Origin: Bacteroidales bacterium | Lineage (GTDB): Bacteria > Bacteroidota > Bacteroidia > Bacteroidales > UBA1715 | Direction of reading: 5' to 3' | Assembly: GCA_017642535.1 (NCBI GenBank) | Contig: JAGCOW010000048.1 | Coordinates: 27,334-91,333, forward strand | Length of the DNA stretch: 64,000 bases | In this document: in pieces, positions 19,575 through 28,498 of the stretch | How positions within the stretch are numbered: the stretch's first letter is position 1 | How the letters are laid out: each line of letters starts with the position of its first letter | Made by a program: the position numbers and the translations under genes | The notes under the pieces: generated by a model | The model's input: only the letters and a program-made list of their open reading frames with translations | The model's database searches: none | What the model was told of the DNA's origin: nothing

Positions 19575-19922
19575 TTATTTGTTATTATTTTTTTCTGCCG
19601 ACGCTTTACGTGTTGCACGTGGAGAAGTTGTTTTGAATTTGATAGAAGAAAGACGACGCATCAATTCTTCCTGTCCTTTCTTCAGTTCTGCATTTTCGTT
19701 TCTTACGGCCACAAGTTCCGTTTTGAGTTGCGAGTTTTCAGAACGGAGTTCTGTGACTTGGTTGATTAGGTCGCTGTTTTTGGCAACAAGCATATCAATT
19801 GTTTCCTGCAATTTGTTAAGTGTTTCGTTGTTGCGTACTCTTTTGGCGGCAAGCCACGATACCACACCTGTAACTGGTGTGAGCAAATAACCGCCGATTG
19901 TTAGTAATGTTTCAATTTCCAT
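19575..19922 (-). CDS. Membrane-anchored coiled-coil protein, possible holin or spanin-like
   Basis: The 115-residue protein has one hydrophobic segment at residues 5-26 (LLTIGGYLLTPVTGVVSWLAA), then a long heptad coiled coil (LNKLQETIDMLVAKN to about residue 90), and a basic tail. One N-terminal anchor plus a periplasmic-length coiled coil next to an endolysin is the layout of inner-membrane spanins and of some phage holin-associated proteins. The function is inferred from context. It starts 12 bp after the reverse transcriptase gene. Confidence 0.55.
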   Translation of the reverse strand: MEIETLLTIGGYLLTPVTGVVSWLAAKRVRNNETLNKLQETIDMLVAKNSDLINQVTELRSENSQLKTELVAVRNENAELKKGQEELMRRLSSIKFKTTSPRATRKASAEKNNNK

Positions 19923-19934
19923 ATCTTTATTATT

Positions 19935-21230
19935 TTATTCGTAACACATATAATTTTTCTTTTTAATGATTCGTGCCGAAAATGGCATCAGTTCTTTGTC
20001 GTTACTCAATCTGTCCATAATCACTGCAGATTTCGTAATGAATGTATGGAACGTCGGATTATCACAGTTTTCGTCGGCATATATGTATTTTACAACAACC
20101 TTTTTCTCTTTTTTAATCTCAACTTCCATATAGTCAATAAAAACTATCTCACGTCCCGATTCGCAAAGTGCCATTATACTTTCTCTTTGCTCCTTGGGTA
20201 CATCAAACCACGATGGGCGTGGTCTCTTTTCTGATAATTTTTTATATTCTATCATTCTGTCACCTTTTATGGTTTTCAATAAATTTTTACCGTCGCAGTG
20301 CTTCAACCAACCGTAGTAACTCGCCATTTGCATTTTCCACGTATCATCGTCGGCGTTTTTAAGGCGGTTCGACTTCTTCTTGATGTTCATTTTGATACGC
20401 TTACGCAACAAAGTATGCGTAGGATAGAACTTGTAACCTATGAAATCTAAACCACATCTGAACGGAACTATTCTCGCATTTTCCTTTACCGTCAATCCAA
20501 GTGATTCAATCTTATTCGATAGTGTTTCCAATACACTATGTGCCGACTGCTTATCTTTGGCAAAACACACTATGTCGTCCATATAACGATAATACCATTT
20601 CAAATGAATCTGCTCCTTTGCGAAATGGTCAAGCTCCGACAAAAACAGGTTGCTCAAATATTGACTTGGGAAAACTCCGATTGCAAGTCCACGACCTTTG
20701 GAATCTTCGTGGCGGTCAATGATTTTATCGAGATGTTTCAGAAGCGTTTTATCTTTGAACACACGCCGTATTGTCTGTTTCAGCTTGTCGTGCGGTATAG
20801 ACTGGTAAAACTTTTTGCAGTCTATCTGAATATAATACCAATCGGCGAACTTGTGGCGGTTTGTCTTGATTCTATTCGCACACATCTGCAATCCACGCCC
20901 CTTGATGCTCCCGTATGTGTCGTTAGTCATTTTGGAAATTATGTACGGTTTGCAAACGTCCATAATTGCGTGGTGTGCAACCTTGTCGTACAACGTAGGA
21001 CAGTGGATAATTCTTTCTTTTGGCTCGTACACCTTGAACTCATACAATTCAGAAAAATCGAACGTGCCTTCCTGCAGCTTCCTGCAAATTTCGTCAGTAT
21101 AAAACTCACGATTTTCAATAAACTCACGTTTCTGTGCATTGTTACGCTGGTGTGCGAGTGCGGCACACACCGCTTTCTCTACATTTCCTCGTGACGCTAT
21201 TTCGCTCCAAAGATTTCCAAACCGCTTCAT
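19935..21230 (-). CDS. DGR reverse transcriptase
   Basis: The 431-residue protein has the reverse transcriptase palm motifs in order: the first catalytic aspartate in IQIDCKKFYQSIPH (about D137), RGLAIGVFPSQ at 180-190, and YMDD at 216-219. A DGR/group II-like thumb start GYKFYPTH follows. The position between a template repeat and downstream genes, and the adenine-specific TR/VR pair next door, identify it as the mutagenic enzyme of a diversity-generating retroelement. It copies template RNA with errors at adenines. The motif usually reading LPIGNLTSQ is divergent here. A C-terminal extension of about 110 residues with beta-strand character follows the thumb. Confidence 0.93.
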   Translation of the reverse strand: MKRFGNLWSEIASRGNVEKAVCAALAHQRNNAQKREFIENREFYTDEICRKLQEGTFDFSELYEFKVYEPKERIIHCPTLYDKVAHHAIMDVCKPYIISKMTNDTYGSIKGRGLQMCANRIKTNRHKFADWYYIQIDCKKFYQSIPHDKLKQTIRRVFKDKTLLKHLDKIIDRHEDSKGRGLAIGVFPSQYLSNLFLSELDHFAKEQIHLKWYYRYMDDIVCFAKDKQSAHSVLETLSNKIESLGLTVKENARIVPFRCGLDFIGYKFYPTHTLLRKRIKMNIKKKSNRLKNADDDTWKMQMASYYGWLKHCDGKNLLKTIKGDRMIEYKKLSEKRPRPSWFDVPKEQRESIMALCESGREIVFIDYMEVEIKKEKKVVVKYIYADENCDNPTFHTFITKSAVIMDRLSNDKELMPFSARIIKKKNYMCYE

Positions 21231-21333
21231 AACCTAACTAATTCAACCAATTTTCACTATTACGTTACTCACAAGTCCTGTCATATCGTGATGTTCTGCC
21301 TTTCGGCAAAGTCACGGCAACAATTTATACTTC

Positions 21334-21424
21334 GTTATTTGCGGACGCCACGCCGTACACGTTGTTAGCATTGCTGACGTTGTTGTTGTTGGCACGCCCG
21401 ACCCCATCGAGACCACCCCCAGCG
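21334..21424 (-). repeat. DGR template repeat (TR)
   Basis: The 91-bp segment lies about 100 bp upstream of the reverse transcriptase start and outside any likely gene. It matches 23292-23385 at all aligned non-adenine positions of the coding (minus) strand. It is rich in AAC codons (four in a row, then two more), the usual design of a DGR template, because AAC can be changed to many amino acids. It has one AAC-type codon less than the variable copy. The end shared with VR is GC-rich (GGCGTGGCGTCCGCA). Confidence 0.95.
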
Positions 21425-21477
21425 TGGCATTCTGTCGCCGTAACTTTCAAGTTACTACTATGTCAAAGAACTCTCTA

Positions 21478-21819
21478 TTACTCAATTCCGTGGAACAGAC
21501 TTGCCGAACCTTTGGAATCTGATGCTTTTGTACCTGCACTTGTCGAATGCAACAATACGTTTGATTCGTCAAGCACCTCACTTTCTGCTATTCTCGCACT
21601 CGTTGAGTGAACAAGAACATTTGCCTCGTCCAAAACTTCCGAATCCGCAACCCGAATACTCGATGAGTGAACGGCTATCGTATATGTTGCGTTCCAATTC
21701 GTTCCGTCGTACTCATAGTATGATTCGCCACAAACAACACGTGCCGTTTCGTTCGCCGTAGGTATAAGTAACAGCAAATCATCGTATGTGTTAACCGTAT
21801 ATGTCGGATTCAATACCAT
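21478..21819 (-). CDS. Short repeat protein between DGR target and template
   Basis: The 113-residue protein has an N-terminal segment (TYTVNTYDDLLLLIP) and three imperfect repeats with the pattern SEVLDE-NVLVHSTSARIA. It starts 2 bp after the end of the DGR target, so the two are co-translated. In many DGRs this position is occupied by avd, but the protein is not basic or a helical bundle, so I do not call it Avd. It resembles a short virion or fibre accessory protein. Confidence 0.6.
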   Translation of the reverse strand: MVLNPTYTVNTYDDLLLLIPTANETARVVCGESYYEYDGTNWNATYTIAVHSSSIRVADSEVLDEANVLVHSTSARIAESEVLDESNVLLHSTSAGTKASDSKGSASLFHGIE

Positions 21820-21821
21820 TT

Positions 21822-23708
21822 CTACTCGTTATAATATTCAACAAACACCGCAAACTGAACGAACGGCATATCAATTATAGACTTGCGTAGTCTATCGGAA
21901 TAACCGCCCTGCGAAACTGGCTGCCAAGCCAAGTAGTTACCGCTTGAAATTGGCACGTTATAGTCGTCGTGTGCTATTGCACCGTTCGTCTTGCCGACAA
22001 AGTACTCTCCGAACTGCTGTGCTGGAATCCATTCGGCGTTCTGCACACGTGTATCGTCGAACATCACGCCAATCTCATAATCGGGATCCGAATGACTGAA
22101 ATCGTCTGTGCTGTTCATTGCGACAAAACTTTCGCCTGGCACTATCGTGCGTGAACGATACGTTATGTTTTCATTGCCGACGTTCAAATATGTAGCACCA
22201 GCTTGCAAGCCGTCTCCTTGCTTGATTTTAACCGTTACGGAACGACGGCAGCGGCAATATATCACATCGTTAGTGTTCGATTCGACAACAGGTACAAGAT
22301 ATGAACCAGCGTCAATGTCGGTGAACTGCGTTCCTGTTGCCGTAACCATTATGTTTTCGTCTCCGTAATACGTTACGTTGTTGTATTTGATTGTTCCGTG
22401 AACCTTGTACCAGCTAACTGGAATGTCGGTATTTTGGCTGATATATTCAGAGCTGTCACGAGAAAACATTGTTGTAAGTCCAGTAAGGTGGATTCTTTTT
22501 CGGTTCATCGGTTGTGTAGGCAGTGCGAATATGCCGTTCAACTGAACCTGTGACGGATTTATGCGTACAATCTTCGAATAGATTGCACCGCCATTTTCTA
22601 TGTTCGCTTCGTTCAAACAAATCTTGCCGTTCACAACCTCGATACAGCCCTCTATGCTTCGTTCGTCCCACGTTCCTGCCACACCAGTTGAATCGTCCAT
22701 AATCGGAATCGACAGAGCTGGCGGCAAAGCACCCAAATAGAAACAACCCGAACCAGTCGCCGTGTCACGAATAGCGTCACAATCGGGTTTCAACGTGAAA
22801 TCCAACTTTTCTGCGTCGTTGAAAATTTCGTCGCTTGTATGCGTAGAAAATATGCAGCCAAAGAACTTGACGCTCAATGTGCCACCAAGAGCGGCGACAC
22901 GTTCTACAAGACTTGCATAGCGTTCCTCGCTCGTGCTGCCTGTTATACCTGTAACTTCCGTATATGTGCTGTCGGCGTTGCCGTTGGCAAAAATGTACCA
23001 TTTCGTGTCGGCAGTGAATAAACATTCTGTAAATTCATTCGTGTCGTTCACAATCATAGCCGTTTTTGCAAAAATCGTCGTGTGGATTTTCGGCGTTCCG
23101 TAGCGAACTTTCATTATGTTCGTCACATCAATGTCGTACACGGTGGATTGTCGCAACGTAGGATTGTAGTTGCCGTTTCCATACCAAATCTTATATGCCG
23201 CCGAGTTTGGTATGATTTTGCTGTACACGATTTTTTCGACGGTGGTAAAGCCACCTAAGCATCCAAAATGCAAACAGCAGTTGTGAATGAAGTTAGGTGC
23301 GGACGCCACGCCGGACACGCTGGCAGCATTGCCGACGAAGTTGCCGCTGATGGCACGCCCGACCCCAACGAGACCACCCCCAGCGAGAGCCGTGACGTTA
23401 ATGATTATCATATCGGTCATAGTAACGCCCCAAGTGGTGTATTTGAACTGTCCGTCGAAAACCGAAGCTCCGTAAAAATCGCCGATGATTTCTGAACCGT
23501 TAGAACCATAATATCCTTGGCCGTTCATATCTTCTGCAAAATAACCGATGCAAACCGCTTTCTTTTTGTTAGTCAATACGCCTGCCTTTGTAAGCGTCTT
23601 GAAAGGTTTTGCCTGTGAACCGTCGCCAAGCGTGTCGGAACCAAGCACGCTGTGAACGTACATAGCACCCGAAATCGTCTTTCTCCATTTAATTGGTCTT
23701 GTAGCCAT
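21822..23708 (-). CDS. DGR target protein, predicted beta-helix surface or receptor-binding protein
   Basis: The 628-residue protein opens with YVHSVLGSDTLGDGSQAKPF and KTLTKAG, the pattern of DUF1565-type right-handed beta-helix proteins. It continues with many short strand-turn segments. The DGR variable repeat covers residues 108-139 (GGGLVGVGRA to ASAPN) and is followed by a cysteine-rich patch (CCLHFGC). The C-terminal part contains ordinary beta-rich segments. It lies between the 909-residue surface protein and the DGR template. A receptor-binding role is inferred, since most DGR targets bind ligands. Unlike the common case, the variable region is not at the C-terminus. Confidence 0.8.
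   Translation of the reverse strand: MATRPIKWRKTISGAMYVHSVLGSDTLGDGSQAKPFKTLTKAGVLTNKKKAVCIGYFAEDMNGQGYYGSNGSEIIGDFYGASVFDGQFKYTTWGVTMTDMIIINVTALAGGGLVGVGRAISGNFVGNAASVSGVASAPNFIHNCCLHFGCLGGFTTVEKIVYSKIIPNSAAYKIWYGNGNYNPTLRQSTVYDIDVTNIMKVRYGTPKIHTTIFAKTAMIVNDTNEFTECLFTADTKWYIFANGNADSTYTEVTGITGSTSEERYASLVERVAALGGTLSVKFFGCIFSTHTSDEIFNDAEKLDFTLKPDCDAIRDTATGSGCFYLGALPPALSIPIMDDSTGVAGTWDERSIEGCIEVVNGKICLNEANIENGGAIYSKIVRINPSQVQLNGIFALPTQPMNRKRIHLTGLTTMFSRDSSEYISQNTDIPVSWYKVHGTIKYNNVTYYGDENIMVTATGTQFTDIDAGSYLVPVVESNTNDVIYCRCRRSVTVKIKQGDGLQAGATYLNVGNENITYRSRTIVPGESFVAMNSTDDFSHSDPDYEIGVMFDDTRVQNAEWIPAQQFGEYFVGKTNGAIAHDDYNVPISSGNYLAWQPVSQGGYSDRLRKSIIDMPFVQFAVFVEYYNE
23292..23385 (-). repeat. DGR variable repeat (VR)
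   Basis: The 94-bp segment aligns with the template 21334-21424. Outside a 3-bp length difference in the AAC run, I count eight substitutions, all at template adenines on the coding strand: GAT to GTT, AGC to GGC, AAC to GCC, AAC to AGC, TAC to TCC and AAT to CCT. The AAC run reads ATC AGC GGC AAC TTC here, also explained by adenine changes. Confidence 0.95.
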
Positions 23709-23723
23709 ATCTTTTGTTTTTTA

Positions 23724-26453
23724 TTATTCTACGTATCTTGTTGATTCTAACCACCACGTTCCGTCACCGTCGTACAGCAACGTCGCAACACACGACTGGT
23801 TAGCCTCTCCTGTCGAAAAATCAAACTCGCTTGGATTCTTAACGGCAACGGTAGAACCGTTTCCGTCGTCCATAACGATGTAGAGATTTCTTCCGCCTGT
23901 GGAATCCTGCACGATTTTGAGTTGACAAGAAAATGCGTTGCTTTTCAATGTTTGTATGTTTGGCAATACGATTGTATTGTTGCTGCCTGTGAGCGTAAAT
24001 TTCATCATCTTCTTTATGTCGCTCAATACAAGTGTGCCGCTCACATTCACATTGCTGACGTCTGAACTTTTGAATACGCCACCTGTAGTTATTCCCGTAG
24101 GGTCGAATGTCGCACCGCTCTTTGCTATCCAACGCAAAACGTCACGTAAGTTTACCGAATAGAGGAATGTTACTGAATAAGGCGGTATATGCTGTGCCAA
24201 ACCTGTATAAGGATTTTCACTGTATATGGTTGTTCCGAATATGTGCATATCTCCGAAATCCCATACGTTCAACAATCCGTTGAAAGCAACGTCGCTCGTC
24301 TCATATTGAGCAAGCTCGTACATCAGATTCACACCGTCGGTCAGTTGTGCGAGAACTTCGGGGTCTTCATAATCTGCCGTGAAGTACAACACGCCATTTT
24401 CGTCGGTCTGTGCGTTACGCAAGTGTGATAGAGTGTCGTGTGTGATTGTCGTCGTGCTGCGTTTTATCACGCTTGAAAGCGACGATGTTTTATAACCCAT
24501 AAACTGTTCTTCGTCAGTTTGGGTAGAAGGGTTATACACCGTTTGTGTCCAACGTGACCATTGCAAATCAGCCGTATTCGCAACGCCTATGCGTTTAATA
24601 TACTTGCCGTCGCTATTGATTTCATCACAAGCAGAGCCAATGCCATACAATCCATATTCGGAGCATACGGCAGGAAGATTCAACACGCTTTCCTCATAAT
24701 CCACGAAAGAGAATTGGCTCTCTCCATACGACCACGCAAACTGAATAGACAAACAATCTTGTTTTGCGGTAAGTAGTGAAAATACAATCCAACCGTTATC
24801 GGGAGCGATGTATGTAGAAGCGTTTCCGTGCGTTCCACGTGTAAGAATTGTAACTTCGTCGGTCTCGTCAGTCGGTTGCGGTATCTGAAATCCAAGATAC
24901 TCGAATCCTATTCCCGACAATGTTTCGCCACTTTTTACGACTGGTACATATCCATTGTTACCGCCGTCCACGCCTTGCAACACATTTACAAAAAACAACG
25001 TGTACGACGAATCGCTTGTTATTGTTCCGTCGCTATTGAGTTTCTTTCCGACAATGCGTTTTGCTTCGTCTTGGTAATTGAATAGATTTGTTCCACGGCT
25101 CACAATGTGAGTTGCTGTAAACGGCTTTAATTTGCCGTCGTCTTCGCCAATTAGCGACAAAATAAGATTACCTGTAATCTTTTTCAGAATGCCTGTTGAA
25201 GATTCTGCAATACTGACTTCGCCACCGCTCGTTTGCCAAACAAATGCTGTGTTGTCAATAACAGCGTCGTCCTCGTTTGGCGTTATGTCACGTGCAAATC
25301 CAACGGACAATGCCGAAAAATAGCCTGCAAGTTCTCCTATAAGCGGTTGCCATTTTTCGCCATCGAAATAATAATGTGTACCAGCAGGAATGTTGCCGTG
25401 TCTGTCCGTAACCTTATATGTTCCGTATGTCGTTTCATTTTCGGGCAATTCTGCGTATTCACATTCCCCTTTGTAACTAAACAAGTTTGCGATTGCACGG
25501 CTTATTTCGCCGCCTATCATCGAATATACGTAGTCTTTATGTATTGTAACATATCCTGTCGTGCTTGAAATCAACGTCTCTGAAACGTATGTAGTCACAA
25601 AACGACCGTGTATGTGCAATGTAGGCGACGCTAAATTCGTGATTGTGCCTACTGGCACGTGCGAATAGTAGTTATAAATGTTGCAAGCCTTATCAACGTT
25701 TGTTGTAAGAGGGTTTGCTATTGTCGTTCCACCATACGGATTGAATGTAACGACAAAAGACACTTCGTTGTCGAAACGTATGTTCAACTCTTTTGAACGA
25801 TTAAGACTTGTGATTTTCAACTGCCAAATATCCTTAATCGGTTGCCCCGAAATGATTATATCCTTTACATTGGGATTTATATTCCATTCCGTATAAGTTT
25901 CGGCAGTATGTTCTACGGTCGGTGCGACAATAGGAGTGGAGCAAAATATCTTTATGCTGTCGTCTGCTACTGACAACGCCTGTATAAGTTCCTCCCACGA
26001 TTCAACACACACTTGCATACGACCAATGTCATATTTGTATTTTTGCTCTCCATACGCCTGTCTTGCAACTGCAATTTCGTCGCCGTGTTTTGTGACCGTA
26101 GGTAATGGAGACAAACCACTAATTGAATCGTTATACGCTGACACATCGAGAATTTCCTCGTAGCTCCATTCTTCCTCGTTCCACATCAACGCACAGAGCG
26201 AAGTTGTCGGGAAATTCAACTCGTCGAAATTCACATACACGCCACGCTCCAAGCCCCAAGCAAGATAATACACTTTGCCCTGTGTCGTGTCGGGAACGGT
26301 GTTTTGTTCTGCCATACCCATATACGTATAGCCGTCAAGTATTTCGCTCTTCGCTTCAATCGCCTCTTCAATGTCGGATTCGCTTACAGTTGATTCGACA
26401 GTTATAATGTCGAATTTTCCCGTAAATGGATTGTATGTGACTTTCTTTTTCAT
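23724..26453 (-). CDS. Large surface or fibre-like protein
   Basis: The 909-residue protein opens with TYNPFTGKFDI, a start I associate with Bacteroidetes phage fibre proteins. A helical stretch (SESDIEEAIEAKSEIL) follows and then long beta-rich regions. Segments such as YYFDGEKWQPL and a C-terminal beta sandwich (KFTLTGSNNTIVLPNIQ to TLLYDGDGTWWLES) are typical of phage receptor-binding or tail-fibre tip proteins. It sits directly upstream of the DGR target, with 15 bp between. The exact fold is not recognised. Confidence 0.6.
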   Translation of the reverse strand: MKKKVTYNPFTGKFDIITVESTVSESDIEEAIEAKSEILDGYTYMGMAEQNTVPDTTQGKVYYLAWGLERGVYVNFDELNFPTTSLCALMWNEEEWSYEEILDVSAYNDSISGLSPLPTVTKHGDEIAVARQAYGEQKYKYDIGRMQVCVESWEELIQALSVADDSIKIFCSTPIVAPTVEHTAETYTEWNINPNVKDIIISGQPIKDIWQLKITSLNRSKELNIRFDNEVSFVVTFNPYGGTTIANPLTTNVDKACNIYNYYSHVPVGTITNLASPTLHIHGRFVTTYVSETLISSTTGYVTIHKDYVYSMIGGEISRAIANLFSYKGECEYAELPENETTYGTYKVTDRHGNIPAGTHYYFDGEKWQPLIGELAGYFSALSVGFARDITPNEDDAVIDNTAFVWQTSGGEVSIAESSTGILKKITGNLILSLIGEDDGKLKPFTATHIVSRGTNLFNYQDEAKRIVGKKLNSDGTITSDSSYTLFFVNVLQGVDGGNNGYVPVVKSGETLSGIGFEYLGFQIPQPTDETDEVTILTRGTHGNASTYIAPDNGWIVFSLLTAKQDCLSIQFAWSYGESQFSFVDYEESVLNLPAVCSEYGLYGIGSACDEINSDGKYIKRIGVANTADLQWSRWTQTVYNPSTQTDEEQFMGYKTSSLSSVIKRSTTTITHDTLSHLRNAQTDENGVLYFTADYEDPEVLAQLTDGVNLMYELAQYETSDVAFNGLLNVWDFGDMHIFGTTIYSENPYTGLAQHIPPYSVTFLYSVNLRDVLRWIAKSGATFDPTGITTGGVFKSSDVSNVNVSGTLVLSDIKKMMKFTLTGSNNTIVLPNIQTLKSNAFSCQLKIVQDSTGGRNLYIVMDDGNGSTVAVKNPSEFDFSTGEANQSCVATLLYDGDGTWWLESTRYVE

Positions 26454-26457
26454 AGTT

Positions 26458-27573
26458 TTATTGTTGTAAGAGTTCTATCTTCTGAATGAGACTGTTGTCG
26501 TTGTGGAACGCACCCATAAGTTGCCAAATACGTTCAAAATCTTCGTCGGAAAGTGTTTTTAGGAATTTACCGATTTCAGCAATCTTTTGTGAACGCTCAT
26601 CGTCGGCTACTGGTTCTACTTCAACGTCTGTCACGGGTGCTGCAACTGTTTGTTGAGCAACTTCGTTGTCATCGTTATCAAGCATTTTCTTGAAATCCTC
26701 GCCGTTCATACCTGCAAGACTTCCGACAAACGATGCGTGTTTGCGTGCAAGATTCTCGACGATTTTTGTACCAACTCCTATTAGAGAAACACCTGCGAAT
26801 GAATGTTCTGGTTTTAGTTTCTCCAATTCCTCTATTTGCTCGTTGAGTTCGTCAATTTCATCTTCAAGTTTTTCAGAATATGCCTGTTCGTCGGCAAGCT
26901 CTTTCTTTACACCCTCAAGTTCAGATTCGAGTTTGGTTTTCTCTATTAGAAGATTGTCGTATCTTTCTTTTTCTTTCTCTCGTTTGAACTCTTCCCGGAT
27001 ATTATTTTCACGCACAGCCATAATAGTTCCGAAAAGCCCCATATTTTTGTTCTCAAAACCTTCAAGCGACGTATTGACGTCGAATCCCATTAGTTTGAAC
27101 ACGTCGTTCATTCCTGCCATACTCATACCGTTCTGCGGTTGCTCTTGTTGTGGTTGCGGTTGGGGTTGTGGCTGAACTGGATGTTCTGTCGTTTCCTCAT
27201 ACCGTTCCTGTTGAATGATTATATTAGTCGGCGTAGTGGCACGTTTGGTTATAATCATCCATTTGCTGTTTTTTAACGGCTGGCCAGTGGTTTTTTTAAT
27301 GAGTACTTGTATTGCTATGTTATTGGGATTGCTTAATATAGTCGAAATTGTATTGTCGTAAGACGACATAATTTCGGATTCTTTCGCTCCTTTTGTCACC
27401 ATAATGGTGTCCCTCGATTGGAATCCACTACCAATCGTCTCGTTCAAAAATTCAATGTCGATTCTGATTTCTTTTCCTGTCGAAATTGCATTCGACACAC
27501 GTTGTGAGATAACCGAACGTACTTCATTTTTTCGGTTCTCAATTTCTGTAATGCTTAATTCTTCTTGTGCCAT
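26458..27573 (-). CDS. Coiled-coil structural protein
   Basis: The 371-residue protein has an N-terminal beta-rich domain of about 130 residues, a proline/glutamine linker (PVQPQPQPQPQQEQPQ), and a long coiled coil at about residues 195-255 (KLESELEGVKKELADEQAY). A small helical end domain follows. It is encoded 4 bp before the 909-residue surface protein, so a bridge between virion shell and fibre is plausible. No family is recognised. Confidence 0.55.
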   Translation of the reverse strand: MAQEELSITEIENRKNEVRSVISQRVSNAISTGKEIRIDIEFLNETIGSGFQSRDTIMVTKGAKESEIMSSYDNTISTILSNPNNIAIQVLIKKTTGQPLKNSKWMIITKRATTPTNIIIQQERYEETTEHPVQPQPQPQPQQEQPQNGMSMAGMNDVFKLMGFDVNTSLEGFENKNMGLFGTIMAVRENNIREEFKREKEKERYDNLLIEKTKLESELEGVKKELADEQAYSEKLEDEIDELNEQIEELEKLKPEHSFAGVSLIGVGTKIVENLARKHASFVGSLAGMNGEDFKKMLDNDDNEVAQQTVAAPVTDVEVEPVADDERSQKIAEIGKFLKTLSDEDFERIWQLMGAFHNDNSLIQKIELLQQ

Positions 27574-27595
27574 AATTCTAATTATTTAGATCTGT

Positions 27596-27958
27596 TTATG
27601 TTTTCAGTACCGGGGAGACACGAATAAAATCGAGCCGAAAGTCGGGAACATTCTCATATTTAGTTTTTACTTTAATTATGAGAAATGTTTTGAACAGCTT
27701 ATTGATAGACGTGCCCATTTGCGAAAGTTCCCTTTGTGTACATTCAATAGATTCAGTAGGCGATATGAGTTGCACCGTTGTAGTGTCTGCTACAAGGTCG
27801 TTGTTGCCAATACGGATTCCTGTCATTATAAGGCTTTCGTTAGCAAGTGACAAAACTTTTTCTTTCTCGTCAACTACTATGCTTGACGGAGTTACAACAG
27901 TGTCATATCCAAGCGAATGCAAACGCTCCTGTTCTATCTGTACAAGTCTATCTATCAT
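27596..27958 (-). CDS. Small beta-rich late protein
   Basis: The 120-residue protein has a short helical start and then alternating strands, ending FRLDFIRVSPV. It overlaps the upstream gene by 11 bp. It is the last of four consecutive beta-rich proteins that may share a common sandwich fold. No motif is recognised; a virion role is inferred from context. Confidence 0.55.
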   Translation of the reverse strand: MIDRLVQIEQERLHSLGYDTVVTPSSIVVDEKEKVLSLANESLIMTGIRIGNNDLVADTTTVQLISPTESIECTQRELSQMGTSINKLFKTFLIIKVKTKYENVPDFRLDFIRVSPVLKT

Positions 27959-28493
27959 ATTCTATGTATATTTTTACTTTGTAGTTGTTGCTAACATAGC
28001 CCGATTCCATTGGGTGATAGGCACTACGTTTCAAGTTTGGTTCAGAATCACGCTCTTCAACAATAATCGTTAGCGTGCTTCCACCTTTGAGTTCAATAGA
28101 TTCAGACAACTCTATTTTGTTGTTGGCGAACGTGCTGTCGTATCGTAGGTTGTTCGCTCCAAGTGTTGTCGATGAGTTCATATTCAATGCGACAAGCGGT
28201 GTTCCTGCGAGAATTGTCTTTGTGTTGTTTACAGAAATCGATACGTTTCCAATCTGTATGCTGTAGAAATCGTTCCACTCAATAGTAGTTCCTCCTTGAC
28301 CGCTCTCCACTTTTTTTCTGTTTCTGTCGGGAAGCATTCTTTTATCGTGCCCCTTTGCCGTTAGACCATTGAGAACGGCGAAACAGCAAATCGACTTGAT
28401 ATTGCGTACTTTCGACGGAATATTCACAGTGCGTTGGAACACGTTGCCCCACTCACTTCTATTAGGAACTTCTATTTCTGCTATGTACAACAT
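27948..28493 (-). CDS. Beta-rich late protein, candidate virion protein
   Basis: The 181-residue protein is strand-rich throughout (for example IQIGNVSISVNNTKTILAG and STLTIIVEE) and ends VKIYIEYDR. The end resembles those of the two genes upstream (VNIYVVLENE and VDLYLCFIYKK), which suggests related beta-sandwich folds. No cysteine or catalytic motif stands out. It may be a capsid, vertex or spike component. Confidence 0.55.
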   Translation of the reverse strand: MLYIAEIEVPNRSEWGNVFQRTVNIPSKVRNIKSICCFAVLNGLTAKGHDKRMLPDRNRKKVESGQGGTTIEWNDFYSIQIGNVSISVNNTKTILAGTPLVALNMNSSTTLGANNLRYDSTFANNKIELSESIELKGGSTLTIIVEERDSEPNLKRSAYHPMESGYVSNNYKVKIYIEYDR

Positions 28494-28498
28494 ACTTT

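Noticed and set aside
19935..21230. Reverse transcriptase as retron or group II intron
   Set aside because: No intron ribozyme or maturase domain and no msr/msd pattern were seen, while an adenine-specific TR/VR pair lies next to it.
23724..26453. A second DGR variable repeat in the 909-residue protein
   Set aside because: No segment similar to the GC-rich end of TR was found there by eye; only one VR is supported.
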